A stretch of 64,000 nt of DNA from Coriobacteriia bacterium (GTDB taxonomy: Bacteria; Actinomycetota; Coriobacteriia; Anaerosomatales; PALSA-660): the NCBI GenBank assembly GCA_030652345.1, contig JAUSAU010000002.1, forward strand, positions 1 to 64,000, given 5' to 3'. Under the pieces are notes generated by a model, which was not told the DNA's origin, did not search any database, and saw nothing but the letters and a program-made list of their open reading frames with translations. This document shows positions 1 through 8,166 of the stretch, piece after piece. How positions within the stretch are numbered: the stretch's first letter is position 1; each line of letters opens with the position of its first letter. The translations under genes were made by a program, and so were the position numbers.

Positions 1-1
1 G

Positions 2-283
2 CAGAAGATCTCGTACCTCGCGACCGTGCCGATCACGTTCTTCATGGCATGGACGGGCTTCGCGATCTACACGCCGGCGCACGAGTGGGCCATCTGGCCA
101 CTCTTCGCCGCCGCGATCAACCTGGCCGGCAGTGAGATGGCCATCCGTGTGTGGCATTACTTCGGTATGTGGGTGGTCATCCTCTTCACGATGATCCACG
201 CCTACCTTGCCGCCGTGGAAGGCATCGCCTGCTACAAGTTGATCTTCGCGTGGGTCGAGTCACCCGGAAGCGACGACCACTAG
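2..283 (+). CDS. Ni/Fe-hydrogenase b-type cytochrome subunit, C-terminal part (gene enters from left edge)
   Basis: The window opens inside this gene; the frame is open from base 2 and ends at a TAG at 281-283, leaving about 93 residues. The fragment has two hydrophobic segments and the pattern VWHYFGMWVVILFTMIHAY. Two histidines spaced this way inside a membrane helix are typical of the last helix of the HyaC/cytochrome b561 family, which anchors uptake [NiFe]-hydrogenase and passes electrons from its small subunit to quinone. The hydrogenase large and small subunits would lie to the left, outside the window. A strong hairpin 60 bases downstream suggests this is the last gene of its operon. 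Family assignment is from sequence pattern only; the N-terminal half is not visible. Confidence 0.8.
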   Translation, partial: QKISYLATVPITFFMAWTGFAIYTPAHEWAIWPLFAAAINLAGSEMAIRVWHYFGMWVVILFTMIHAYLAAVEGIACYKLIFAWVESPGSDDH

Positions 284-344
284 GACGCGGCACCAGGGAC
301 GCCATCCCTTGCCTCTTCGCGCGGACACGGACACCGCTGCGAAG

Positions 345-381
345 GAAGGACCCCGGTCGGCTGAAGCGACCGGGGTCCTTC
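345..381 (+). terminator. Strong hairpin after the hydrogenase cytochrome gene
   Basis: Perfect 15-bp inverted repeat GAAGGACCCCGGTCG (345-359) and CGACCGGGGTCCTTC (367-381) around a 7-base loop. It lies 62 bases after the stop codon. The downstream bases are GTGTGTCGCC rather than a T-run, so it is a stem without a classical U tract. It probably ends or stabilises the hydrogenase transcript. Confidence 0.7.
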
Positions 382-429
382 GTGTGTCGCCTTGGCACGA
401 AGGTAGCGGGCTACGCATAGCCTTTGTGA

Positions 430-840
430 TTCCACCTATGCGGACGTACGTTCTCGCCGGCGCTTCGGGACCAAGCACTCCGCGCGGCCGCCCGCACGGG
501 CACTGAAGTGCGTGACGGGGGAACATACGTGCACGCCCTCGGCCCGCGGTTCAACAGCAGGGCCGAGATCGCGCACTTCGCCGCCCGTGGGGGAACGGCG
601 GTCAGTCAGACCGCCGGACCGGAGGCTATCCTCGCGGCCGAACTCGGGATCCCCTACTGTCTGCTGGGATTCGGGGTCGACTACGCCAACGGCGTGAAGC
701 CCGAGCCCACGCCCGCCGAGGTCCTCGGGGCGAACATCGAGCAGTCGAAGGGCGTGTTCGCCGCAGTGCTCACGGAACTCGCCGCCGGTCTCGGGCCGAC
801 TGAGTTCGACACCGGCTTCGTCTATCGGATGGGCGAGTAG
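430..840 (+). pseudogene. N-terminally truncated MTA/purine nucleoside phosphorylase remnant
   Basis: The frame 430-840 encodes the C-terminal half of the MTAP/PNP phosphorylase family. Seen are the stretches DGGTYVHALGPRFNSRAEI and TAGPEAILAAELGIPY, matching the family pattern GTYV..GPRF.T.AEI and the following Met/Thr-x-x-PE region. Family-like sequence (FSPALRDQALRAAARTGTEV) continues upstream of the only usable start, the GTG at 508. The frame is then closed by a TGA at 427-429. The upstream half of about 150 residues, with the phosphate-binding region, has no room between the hydrogenase gene and here. I therefore call it a broken gene; a 110-residue protein from GTG 508 could still be made. 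Its 3' end overlaps the convergent glycosyltransferase gene by 19 bases. Confidence 0.65.
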
Positions 841-2144
841 CTCCTCGCCCGCCACTCCGCCAGTCGCTCCGGACTCCAGCCCGCGCGGTATCGCAGGACG
901 GTGCCGACATTGAGCGCGGTCCAGCGCCAGACGCCGTTGTGACGCCATGCCCGATCAGAGGTGAGGGCATCGTTCGGCAGCACGCGCACCCGCCCCACTC
1001 TGCGCGCGCGGCGCACCAGCTCGTAGTCCTCCATCACGGGCGCCCCGCCGAATCCGCCGAGCGCACGCCACATCGCCGCCCTGCAGAAGAGACCCTGATC
1101 GCCGTAGGGGAACCGGAGCAGAGAGCTGCGGAGCCGTGTCCCGGCCTGGATGACCCTCAGCGACGGCGACGGCGTCGGGATCGCGAAGCGGAAGGCGCCG
1201 AGAGTCAGGTCCCCATCGGCGAGTGCGGCGAGCACGAGTCCGGCCGCGCCCGCCGGCGGAAGCGTGTCCGCATGAAGGAAGAGCAGAGCGGCGCCCGTGG
1301 CCGCACGACCCCCGGCATCGAGTTGGCGACCACGCCCGCGAGGCGCGAGGATCACCCGCGCTCCTGCAGCCTCCGCGACCTTGACGGTGTCATCGGTGCT
1401 GCCACCGTCACAGACCACCACGTCGACCGGCTCTGCTGCCAGGTGATCGAGGAGCCGGCGCAGCATCGCCGCATCATCGAGCGTCGGTATCACGACCGAG
1501 AGCGACCTCGGCGATTCGTACCACGCGGCGCGCACAGCGTCCCACACCGGCAGATCACCGGGCTCGTCGACGTCGGCACGCGGTCCGAGCACCTCGACGC
1601 GCGCACCGGCGAACTCCAACCGGCGACGCGTCTGCTCGAGAACATCCGGACCTCCCCACTCGATCCCCGAGTCGAGGATGGTGCCGATGCGCTCGCGCAG
1701 GTCTGCGCGGACAGCAAGCAGGCAGTAGCCACCGTCGGTGGCGGCGATGAGCGCTGCACCGACGCGCTCGGCGGCCGCGGCGGCCTCCCGCATGTCCTCG
1801 GCGTCGACGGTCGGACAGTCACCGCCGACGACCATCGCGACGGTGGCGTCGCCAAGGCACTCTGCCAGCGCCCGCGCCTGACGGACGCCCAGATTCCCAT
1901 CGCCCTGAACCGCCGCCGGCAGACGAAGCCACCGCGCCGCATCACGAGCACTGCCGCCGGCCACACGCACGTCGGATCGCCAGCCGTCGGTTGCCCGCAG
2001 GATCCGCAGCTGGCCGGCGACGTGCTCGGTCATCTCGCGCTGCAGCGATGCAGCCCCTGCCGCGCCCAGTGCTGGGATCAGCCGGGTCTTCGTCTCCCCC
2101 GCGAGAGGAAGGCGCGTCATGAGAGCGATGCGGACACGGTTCAT
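822..2144 (-). CDS. Fusion of a TIGR04282-type and a TIGR04283-type glycosyltransferase
   Basis: A 440-residue protein with two parts. Residues 1 to about 195 begin MNRVRIALMTRLPLAGETKT and resemble the CofC-like/DUF2064 sugar-nucleotide-type transferases (TIGR04282 family). The second part, from about residue 212, is a GT-A family 2 glycosyltransferase of the TIGR04283 kind: SVVIPTLDDAAMLRRLL, then CDGGSTDDTV, FLHADTLPP and PYGDQGLFCR. These two families are often encoded side by side; here one reading frame carries both, joined by a short linker. The ATG at 2144 is needed to complete the first beta strand, although no clear ribosome site precedes it. The acceptor sugar or lipid cannot be read from the sequence. 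Its 3' end overlaps the converging phosphorylase remnant. Confidence 0.8.
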   Translation of the reverse strand: MNRVRIALMTRLPLAGETKTRLIPALGAAGAASLQREMTEHVAGQLRILRATDGWRSDVRVAGGSARDAARWLRLPAAVQGDGNLGVRQARALAECLGDATVAMVVGGDCPTVDAEDMREAAAAAERVGAALIAATDGGYCLLAVRADLRERIGTILDSGIEWGGPDVLEQTRRRLEFAGARVEVLGPRADVDEPGDLPVWDAVRAAWYESPRSLSVVIPTLDDAAMLRRLLDHLAAEPVDVVVCDGGSTDDTVKVAEAAGARVILAPRGRGRQLDAGGRAATGAALLFLHADTLPPAGAAGLVLAALADGDLTLGAFRFAIPTPSPSLRVIQAGTRLRSSLLRFPYGDQGLFCRAAMWRALGGFGGAPVMEDYELVRRARRVGRVRVLPNDALTSDRAWRHNGVWRWTALNVGTVLRYRAGWSPERLAEWRARSYSPIR

Positions 2145-2182
2145 GAATGCATGATAGCCCGCATGTTCGGCGACGCCCGCCG

Positions 2183-3004
2183 CTACTTCACCCGCGGATA
2201 GCTCCCCAGCACCTTCACCGTGCGCAGCTTCAGCCGCAGGCAGTCGAGCGCGGTGCGCACGCTCGCGTCCTCGACGTGCCCCTCGAGGTCCACGAAGAAC
2301 ATGTAGTCGCCGAGCTGGCGCTTCGTCGGGCGTGACTGGATCTTGGTCAGGTTGATGTCACCGTAGGCGAACTCGGAGAGGATCATGAGCAGCGCACCCG
2401 GCTTGTCTTTCTTCATGAACAGCGCGAGCGAGGTCTTGTCGTGGCCGGTCCGCTCCCGCAGGCCGCGCCCGATGACGACGAACCGCGTCTGGTTGCCGGC
2501 GTAGTCCTCGACGTGACTGTGGACCACCTCGCCGCCGTAGAGGTCCGCCGCGATGGCAGGGCCCAGTGCCGCGACGCCGGGAGACCCGACCGCGATCTGC
2601 ACCGCCTCCGCGTTCGAGTTCGCGGCTGTCACCGGCCGGCCGGGAAGGTTCCGCTCGAGCCACAGGCGGCACTGTCCGCTCGCCTGCGGATGCGCGACGA
2701 CCGATGTCACCTCGGCGACCTTCGTGCCCGGTGCCGCCACGAGCGAGAAGTGGATGTCGAGCACGATCTCGGACTGGATCTCGAGGGCACTGTCGAAGGC
2801 GAGCCCGTCGAGCGTCGCGGGCACCGAGCCCTCGATCGAGTTCTCGATGGGAACGACGCCGCCGTCGACGCGGCCGCGGTCGACCGCCTCGAAGACCTCG
2901 CCGATCGTCGCACACGGAACGGGCTCGACATCGGGCTCGCCGAGACGCAGGAGGGCCTCCTCGGAGAACGTACCGGCAGGTCCCAGGAACGCCCAGCGTG
3001 TCAC
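2183..3004 (-). CDS. pheA: Prephenate dehydratase
   Basis: Converts prephenate to phenylpyruvate in phenylalanine synthesis. The 273-residue length is normal for a stand-alone enzyme with no chorismate mutase domain. The periplasmic-binding-like catalytic domain starts WAFLGPAGTFSEEAL and includes the VVPIENSIEGSVP loop. The catalytic threonine region is NQTRFVVIGR around residues 180-190. A C-terminal ACT domain with GALLMILSEF and KIQSRPTK should bind phenylalanine for feedback control. The GTG start overlaps the stop of the upstream diguanylate cyclase gene (GTGA), so the two are translationally coupled although their functions are unrelated. Confidence 0.93.
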   Translation of the reverse strand: MTRWAFLGPAGTFSEEALLRLGEPDVEPVPCATIGEVFEAVDRGRVDGGVVPIENSIEGSVPATLDGLAFDSALEIQSEIVLDIHFSLVAAPGTKVAEVTSVVAHPQASGQCRLWLERNLPGRPVTAANSNAEAVQIAVGSPGVAALGPAIAADLYGGEVVHSHVEDYAGNQTRFVVIGRGLRERTGHDKTSLALFMKKDKPGALLMILSEFAYGDINLTKIQSRPTKRQLGDYMFFVDLEGHVEDASVRTALDCLRLKLRTVKVLGSYPRVK

Positions 3005-4632
3005 AGGCCTTCTCCTTCCGTGTCCGTTGCAGGAGCGAGCGGCAGGGCGTCGGCCACCCGAACGACCTCACTCGACGGGGCACGCACGCGATCGCGCCCG
3101 GTGCTCTTGGCCGTGTAGAGGGCGTCGTCGGCCTGCCGCAGGAGCTCTTCTCGATCCGTCGCCGTCGACGGGTACGTCGCAAGCCCCACCGAGACGGTCA
3201 GCCGGATGCCACGGTCGCCGGTCTCATCGGCAAACTCGTGCATCGCCACCGCCTCGCGGATCTTCTCGGCCGCCACGAACGCACCCTCGGCATCCGTCTC
3301 GGGGAGGAGCACGGCGAACTCCTCGCCGCCGTAGCGACAGACGACGTCGATCTCGCGCACGACCCGGCACATGACCTCACCGATCTCGGCGAGCGCGACG
3401 TCGCCGGCGATATGCCCGTACGTGTCGTTGAATCGCTTGAAATCGTCTGCGTCGAGCATCAGCAGCGAGAGCGACCGGCCGTACCGGTGCGACCGCTCGA
3501 ACTCGTCATCGAGACGCTGCTGCAGGTAGCGGTAGTTGTAGAGCCCCGTGAGCTCGTCGGTGATCGAGAGACGCTTGGTGAGCTTGTAGAGTTGGGAGTT
3601 CTCGACGGCGACCACGAGCTCGCTCGAGACGGCCTGCAGGACCAGCCGATCCTCGACGCCCATGCCCTCGAGACGGTCGCCGGCGGCACAGAAGACGACC
3701 ATCAACCGCTTGTGGTCCAGGACCGTCGTGCACGCGAACGTCTCATCGGCGGACTGCGCCCCGTACAGATAGGCCTCGGTGTAGCCCTTGGCCACCTTCG
3801 GCGCCACCCCCGACGAGGCGCTGAAGACCGTCTCGTCCTTGTCCTTGTCGATGACGAACAGCGCACTGGCGGGCAGGTCGATGACCTTGCTCAGAATCTC
3901 GAGCACGAGCGGGCCGACGCGCTCGAAGTCCAGGGTCGAGTGGATCACTTCGGTGATCTCAGAGACCGCGTGCAGCTCACCGAGACGACGGGCCAGGCGG
4001 TCATTGAGGACCTCGACCTCCATCTGACTCGACAGAAGTGTGGACTCACGCTCCGCCTGCCGCGCCATGGCGTCAGCGACCACCACGCCGGTGAAGACGA
4101 CTGCGGCGGCCTTGAGTGCCAAGAGGATGAGGTCGTCGGTGGTGTGCATCGCGCCGTGACCCCAGACGTGACCGGCCATGTAGACGGCCGACGCGAGTCC
4201 GGCGACGATCCACGACTCGCGACGCTGCATCGCCACGGCATACGCGATCGCGAGTCCGAGGATCCACGGGTAGAACGGGTCCTGATAGGCGCCGGTCGCC
4301 GTGACGAGCAGACCGACCGCGACGAGGTCGAAGAACAGGACCTCCCACAGGACGCGAGCGACCCGCCGGTGCAAAGCCAGCCTCGACACCAGTCCGTGGA
4401 GCGTCACCGCGACGAAGACGAGGAGCCCCGCCTGGAACGTGACGCGCACCATCGCCTCGTCATGGCCGTAGAAGCCGACCACGCCCGTCGAGTACAGGAC
4501 CACGAGGACCGTCGCGAGAGCGGTGCGGGAAGCGAGATAGATCCGGTCGGAGAGCGTGATCAGGGTGTCGCTGTCCCGCAGTGGCGGCGGCACGGGAACC
4601 GGATCCGCGATCACGACATCCGGGCCGTTCAC
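3001..4632 (-). CDS. Membrane diguanylate cyclase with GAF and GGDEF domains
   Basis: A 543-residue protein that makes the second messenger cyclic di-GMP. The first roughly 190 residues hold about six hydrophobic membrane segments. A GAF-like sensor region follows (ERVGPLVLEILSKVIDLPAS onward). The C-terminal catalytic domain has the active-site motif GGEEF in CRYGGEEFAVLLPET and an inhibitory I-site (RxxD, here REID) five residues before it, so product inhibition is expected. I chose the GTG at 4632 because it overlaps the stop of the upstream DUF4446 gene as GTGA, the junction used throughout this block, and GAAGG lies upstream; a longer frame reaches 4692. The signal sensed by the GAF domain is unknown. 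Confidence 0.9.
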   Translation of the reverse strand: MNGPDVVIADPVPVPPPLRDSDTLITLSDRIYLASRTALATVLVVLYSTGVVGFYGHDEAMVRVTFQAGLLVFVAVTLHGLVSRLALHRRVARVLWEVLFFDLVAVGLLVTATGAYQDPFYPWILGLAIAYAVAMQRRESWIVAGLASAVYMAGHVWGHGAMHTTDDLILLALKAAAVVFTGVVVADAMARQAERESTLLSSQMEVEVLNDRLARRLGELHAVSEITEVIHSTLDFERVGPLVLEILSKVIDLPASALFVIDKDKDETVFSASSGVAPKVAKGYTEAYLYGAQSADETFACTTVLDHKRLMVVFCAAGDRLEGMGVEDRLVLQAVSSELVVAVENSQLYKLTKRLSITDELTGLYNYRYLQQRLDDEFERSHRYGRSLSLLMLDADDFKRFNDTYGHIAGDVALAEIGEVMCRVVREIDVVCRYGGEEFAVLLPETDAEGAFVAAEKIREAVAMHEFADETGDRGIRLTVSVGLATYPSTATDREELLRQADDALYTAKSTGRDRVRAPSSEVVRVADALPLAPATDTEGEGL

Positions 4633-5141
4633 GCCCGCGGCCTTCGGTCGCCGACCACGGTCAGCCCGGTACCCGCCAGCGCGCGCGAACACGCGGTCTT
4701 CTCCTCGTCGGTCAGCACGAGCTCCGCTACGCCGTCGGTGACCGGCTTGGCATAGAGGCGGTACGCGCCCCTGCCGTACATCGAGGTCAGGACGAACCCG
4801 GTCGCGTGATCGTCCATCAATGCGACGGCGAAAGAGTTCTCGCCGACGTCACCGGGCAGCGCGTCGAAACGCACGAGTCCCAGATGGCGCACCGCGAACC
4901 CGAGTCGCTCGACGATGGCGGCGTCGTCCGCGTGCAGGTGCTCGTCCGTGGCGGCCAGCTCATCGAGCCGCGCCTGGACGTTCTGCGCGATACCGACGAA
5001 ATCGCCGGCGGCCGCCATCCTCCCGAGATCGCCGCGGATCGCCGTCAGCGAGCGGACGCGCTGCGCGAGCGCGAACGACCACGCCACCGCGAGGAGCGCG
5101 ACGACGAGAGCGACGATCGCTACGATCAGGGCTGTCTGCAT
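4629..5141 (-). CDS. DUF4446 family membrane-anchored protein
   Basis: A 170-residue protein with one N-terminal membrane helix (TALIVAIVALVVALLAVAWS), a helical stretch, then a compact domain with the segments VRFDALPGDVGENSFAVALM and GRGAYRLYAKPV. This arrangement is typical of the DUF4446 family found in Gram-positive bacteria, whose role is not known to me. The ATG at 5141 has GGAGG about ten bases upstream. Its stop codon overlaps the start of the diguanylate cyclase gene, so it is the first gene of a three-gene unit ending with pheA. The late sequence LTDEEKTACSRALAG resembles the family C terminus. Confidence 0.8.
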   Translation of the reverse strand: MQTALIVAIVALVVALLAVAWSFALAQRVRSLTAIRGDLGRMAAAGDFVGIAQNVQARLDELAATDEHLHADDAAIVERLGFAVRHLGLVRFDALPGDVGENSFAVALMDDHATGFVLTSMYGRGAYRLYAKPVTDGVAELVLTDEEKTACSRALAGTGLTVVGDRRPRA

Positions 5142-5172
5142 GCCGGGGCCTCCACCGCTACACTTGTGGGCA

Positions 5173-5178
5173 AGTATA
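5173..5178 (-). promoter_or_regulatory. Possible -10 element for the DUF4446-DGC-pheA unit
   Basis: TATACT on the minus strand, 31 bases upstream of the ATG at 5141. A good -35 hexamer at 17 bases is not seen (best is weak), so this is a tentative site in the divergent region shared with larB. Confidence 0.3.
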
Positions 5179-5282
5179 CGACGAAAGCCCCCGCTCACGG
5201 TGGGTGCCGGACCTTCCCGCCGCGCGACCGCGCAGGCACCGGAGCGGCCGGGACCGCCGCCGCCGTACCGGTTGGAGTGCCC

Positions 5283-6053
5283 GTGGATCCCGCATCGCTC
5301 GCCGCCCTGCTCGCCGCAGTCGCCGACGGTTCCGTTTCTGCCGATGAGGCCGCCCGACGCCTCGCCGACCTGCCGTTCGCCGATGTGACCGTCGGCGGGG
5401 CGTCGGTGGCCAAGGTCGACCACCACCGGGAGCTGCGCACGGGCCTTCCCGAGGCGGTCTTCTGCCAGGGCAAGTCCCCGCAACAGGTCAAGGCGATCGC
5501 CCGCGATCTCCTCGAACACGGCGATGTGATGCTCGGTACGCGCGCGGACGCCGCGCACTACCAGGCGGTGGCGCAGACGGCTTCGGACGCCCGTTACTTC
5601 GAGGAGCCCCGGATCCTGCTCGTCGACCGGCGCGAGCAGCGTCCGTCCGAGGGCCACATCGTCGTGGCGAGCGGCGGCACGGCGGACCTCCGGGTCGCCG
5701 AGGAGGCGGCGCTGTGCGCGGAGGTCATGGGCAACCGCGTCACGCGCCTCTACGACGTCGGAGTCGCCGGCGTCCACCGCGTGCTCGCCCACCGGGACCT
5801 GCTCGCCGAGGCGCGCGTCATCATCGCCGTGGCCGGTATGGAAGGCGCGCTCCCCTCGATCGTCGCGGGGCTCGTCAAGGTCCCGGTCGTCGCCGTCCCG
5901 ACCAGTGTCGGCTACGGCGCGCACTTCGGCGGGGTCGCCCCCCTGCTCACCATGCTGAACTCCTGCGCTCCCGGGATCGGCGTCGTCAACATCGACAACG
6001 GCTACGGCGCTGCGGCGCTCGCCACGCGGATCAACCGCACGCCCGAGGCCTGA
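5283..6053 (+). CDS. larB: Nickel pincer cofactor biosynthesis protein LarB
   Basis: LarB carboxylates and hydrolyses nicotinic acid adenine dinucleotide, the first step toward the nickel-pincer nucleotide cofactor of lactate racemase and related LarA enzymes. The C-terminal half is PurE-like: VASGGTADLRVAEEA, LYDVGVAGVHR, VAGMEGALPSIVAGLV and VAVPTSVGYG. The N-terminal part contains the LarB-typical VDHHRELRTGLPEAVFCQGK. At 256 residues it has normal length. I chose GTG 5283 because GGAG lies five bases upstream; GTG 5277 is two codons longer and also possible. The open frame runs further upstream, but that part has no family similarity. larC follows after three bases. Confidence 0.92.
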   Translation: MDPASLAALLAAVADGSVSADEAARRLADLPFADVTVGGASVAKVDHHRELRTGLPEAVFCQGKSPQQVKAIARDLLEHGDVMLGTRADAAHYQAVAQTASDARYFEEPRILLVDRREQRPSEGHIVVASGGTADLRVAEEAALCAEVMGNRVTRLYDVGVAGVHRVLAHRDLLAEARVIIAVAGMEGALPSIVAGLVKVPVVAVPTSVGYGAHFGGVAPLLTMLNSCAPGIGVVNIDNGYGAAALATRINRTPEA

Positions 6054-6056
6054 GCC

Positions 6057-7235
6057 GTGTTCGCCTATCTGGACTGCTTCTCCGGCATCTCGGGCGACAA
6101 GTTCCTCGGCGCGCTGGTCGGCGCCGGGCTGTCCGTCGAGATGCTCAAGGAACGTCTCGCGCTTCTCGATGTCGACGGCTACGAGCTGTTCGTGCACCCG
6201 ACGCGCAAGGCGGGACTCGCGGGCACCCAGGTCGAGGTGATCCTCGAGCCCGGTCAGCGGTCGCGCGACTGGAAGGGCATCCGCGCTCTGATCGAGCACT
6301 CCGGGCTCGATGCGGCCTCGAGGGCCGGGGCGCTGCGTGCTTTCGGCGTCCTTGCGGAGGCCGAGGCCGAGGTGCACGGGACCACGCCCGACGACGTCCA
6401 CTTCCACGAGGTCGGCGCCGTCGACTCCATCGTCGACATCGTCGGAGCCGCGATCGGCATCGCGGAACTCGGCATCGACGAGCTCTGGTGCACTCCCGTG
6501 CGCCTGGGGAGCGGCACCGTCATGACGTCACACGGCGAGCTCCCCGTCCCTGCGCCGGCGACCGCCGCCCTGTTGCGCGGCATGCCCACATACGCGGGTG
6601 AGCTCGCCGGCGAGATGACCACCCCGACCGGCGCCGCTCTGCTCCGTGCCTTCGTGACGCGCTTCGCACCGATGCCCCCGGTCCGCGTGCATTCCGAGGG
6701 TTGGGGCGCCGGCACCTGGGATCTGCCGATCCCGAACCTGCTGCGCCTCTCGCTTGCCGAACGCGAGATGGGCGGCGGCCCGCTCTCCGAGGTGGTCGTA
6801 TTGGAGAGCGCGATCGACCACGTGACGCCGGAGCTGCTCGCCGCCGCACTCGACATCGTGCTGGAAGAGGGCGCGCTCGACGCGTGGGCCGAGCCCCTCC
6901 AGATGAAGAAGCGCCGCCTCGGCACCGAGGTCACCGTGATCACCCGACCGGCTGATGCCGAACGCCTCACCGAACTCCTGATGCTGCACACGGGGACGCT
7001 GGGGGTGCGGCGTACGGCGACATGGCGCCAGGTGGCGCCGCGCCGCGTCGAGACGGTCGCGACCTCGCTCGGCATGGTCCGCGTGAAGGTCCAGGGCTCG
7101 GGCGACTCGATGCGCGTCCGACCGGAGAACGACGATGTGGTCGCCGTCGCGCGCTCGTCCGGGATGCCCCTGGACCGCGTGATGCGCGTGCTGACCGAGG
7201 ACGCCGAAGCGGCCCTGAGATCCCGCGAGCCCTGA
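6057..7235 (+). CDS. larC: Nickel insertion protein LarC
   Basis: LarC inserts nickel into the pincer nucleotide using CTP. The 392-residue protein starts with the family signature YLDCFSGISGDKFLGAL (the usual Met after GD is Lys here). It contains HFHEVGAVDSIVDIVGA, TPVRLGSGTVMTSHGELPVP and MTTPTGAALLR, all characteristic of the LarC1 part, followed by the C-terminal LarC2-like region. Unlike some lactobacilli, which need a frameshift between larC1 and larC2, the gene is a single frame. It is coupled to larB. No larE or larA gene is present in the window, so the enzyme using the cofactor must be elsewhere. Confidence 0.92.
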   Translation: MFAYLDCFSGISGDKFLGALVGAGLSVEMLKERLALLDVDGYELFVHPTRKAGLAGTQVEVILEPGQRSRDWKGIRALIEHSGLDAASRAGALRAFGVLAEAEAEVHGTTPDDVHFHEVGAVDSIVDIVGAAIGIAELGIDELWCTPVRLGSGTVMTSHGELPVPAPATAALLRGMPTYAGELAGEMTTPTGAALLRAFVTRFAPMPPVRVHSEGWGAGTWDLPIPNLLRLSLAEREMGGGPLSEVVVLESAIDHVTPELLAAALDIVLEEGALDAWAEPLQMKKRRLGTEVTVITRPADAERLTELLMLHTGTLGVRRTATWRQVAPRRVETVATSLGMVRVKVQGSGDSMRVRPENDDVVAVARSSGMPLDRVMRVLTEDAEAALRSREP

Positions 7236-7257
7236 CCCCGGTCGACGGGCGCGGGGC

Positions 7258-8094
7258 TCACTCCCCGATCGTCCACCCGCCGCCGACACCGGTGCGCGAC
7301 AGGAACCCCTCGCCCTCGAGTTCCTCGAGCAGTTCGAGCACGAACGGTTCGCCGAGCCCGATCTCCACGGCGTACTCCGCGGCCGTGGCGCCCGGCCCGT
7401 CCATGACGGCGCGGAGCAATCGCGCCCGTTTCTGCCTGCGGGACCCCTCGAAGGGTGACTGCCGGGTGTGATGGCTGCTGCGGCGCGACGGGTTGGGGAA
7501 TGCGCGCTTCAGCCACGAGCCGTAGTCCATCAGCGCGTAGCCCCAGCCGCGGGGGTCGTCGCGGTCCCATGTGCGCTCGACGACGGGCCGGAGATCGCGG
7601 TCGGAGACCCCGTCGGCGTCCGCGAAGAGATGGTGCAGGTAGACGGCGCGCACGTTCGTCTCGATGAACGGCGTCGGCACACGGAACGCGTAGTTGGCGA
7701 CGGCCGCAGCGGTCGCGGGTCCTATCCCCGGGAGTACACGCAACGCCATCGGGTCCGACGGGAGCACCCCGCCTGACTCGAGCGAGACCTGTTCTGCGGC
7801 CCGCTTGAGCGCCAGTGCGCGCCGGTTGTAGCCGAGCCCCTGCCACCGCTCCAGAACGCAGGCGAGCGGAGCGGCGGCGAGCGCGTCGAGCGTCGGGAAG
7901 TCGACCATCCACTCCCGGTACTTCGGTATGACGCGGGGGACCTGCGTCTGCTGCAGCATGACCTCGCTCACGAGCACCGCATACGGGTCGTCGACGTGCC
8001 GCCACGGCATGTCGCGATAGAGGTCCACGCCGCGGGCACGGACCATCTCTCGGAACGCCGGCTCACCCGGGAACAGGGGCAGATCGAGCACCAC
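7258..8094 (-). CDS. MutY-like adenine DNA glycosylase lacking the Fe-S cluster cysteines
   Basis: HhH-GPD superfamily base-excision enzyme expected to remove adenine opposite 8-oxoguanine. The N-terminal catalytic domain shows PWRHVDDPYAVLVSEVMLQQ, containing the catalytic-Glu region, then RWQGLGYNRRALALK and the helix-hairpin-helix LPGIGPATAAAV. The catalytic-Asp strand region is IETNVRAVYLHHLF. Where classic MutY has C-x6-C-x2-C-x5-C, this protein has YGSWLKRAFPNPSRRSSHHT with no cysteine, so it cannot hold the 4Fe-4S cluster. The NUDIX-like C-terminal 8-oxoG domain is replaced by a short winged-helix-like tail. The 278-residue length fits this short class. The GTG start at 8094 is the only early start; the gene converges on larC. 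Confidence 0.82.
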   Translation of the reverse strand: MVLDLPLFPGEPAFREMVRARGVDLYRDMPWRHVDDPYAVLVSEVMLQQTQVPRVIPKYREWMVDFPTLDALAAAPLACVLERWQGLGYNRRALALKRAAEQVSLESGGVLPSDPMALRVLPGIGPATAAAVANYAFRVPTPFIETNVRAVYLHHLFADADGVSDRDLRPVVERTWDRDDPRGWGYALMDYGSWLKRAFPNPSRRSSHHTRQSPFEGSRRQKRARLLRAVMDGPGATAAEYAVEIGLGEPFVLELLEELEGEGFLSRTGVGGGWTIGE

Positions 8095-8166
8095 GCGGCT
8101 CCTGACTCGGAAGGCGGCCCGATGAACGGGACCGCCGGGAATACGACGCCCGACCCGAGCTGTGGC

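Noticed and set aside
2566..4755. A 729-residue open frame on the plus strand.
   Set aside because: It is Arg/Asp/His-rich with no family sequence and lies antisense to the well-supported pheA and diguanylate cyclase genes; long antisense frames are expected at this GC.
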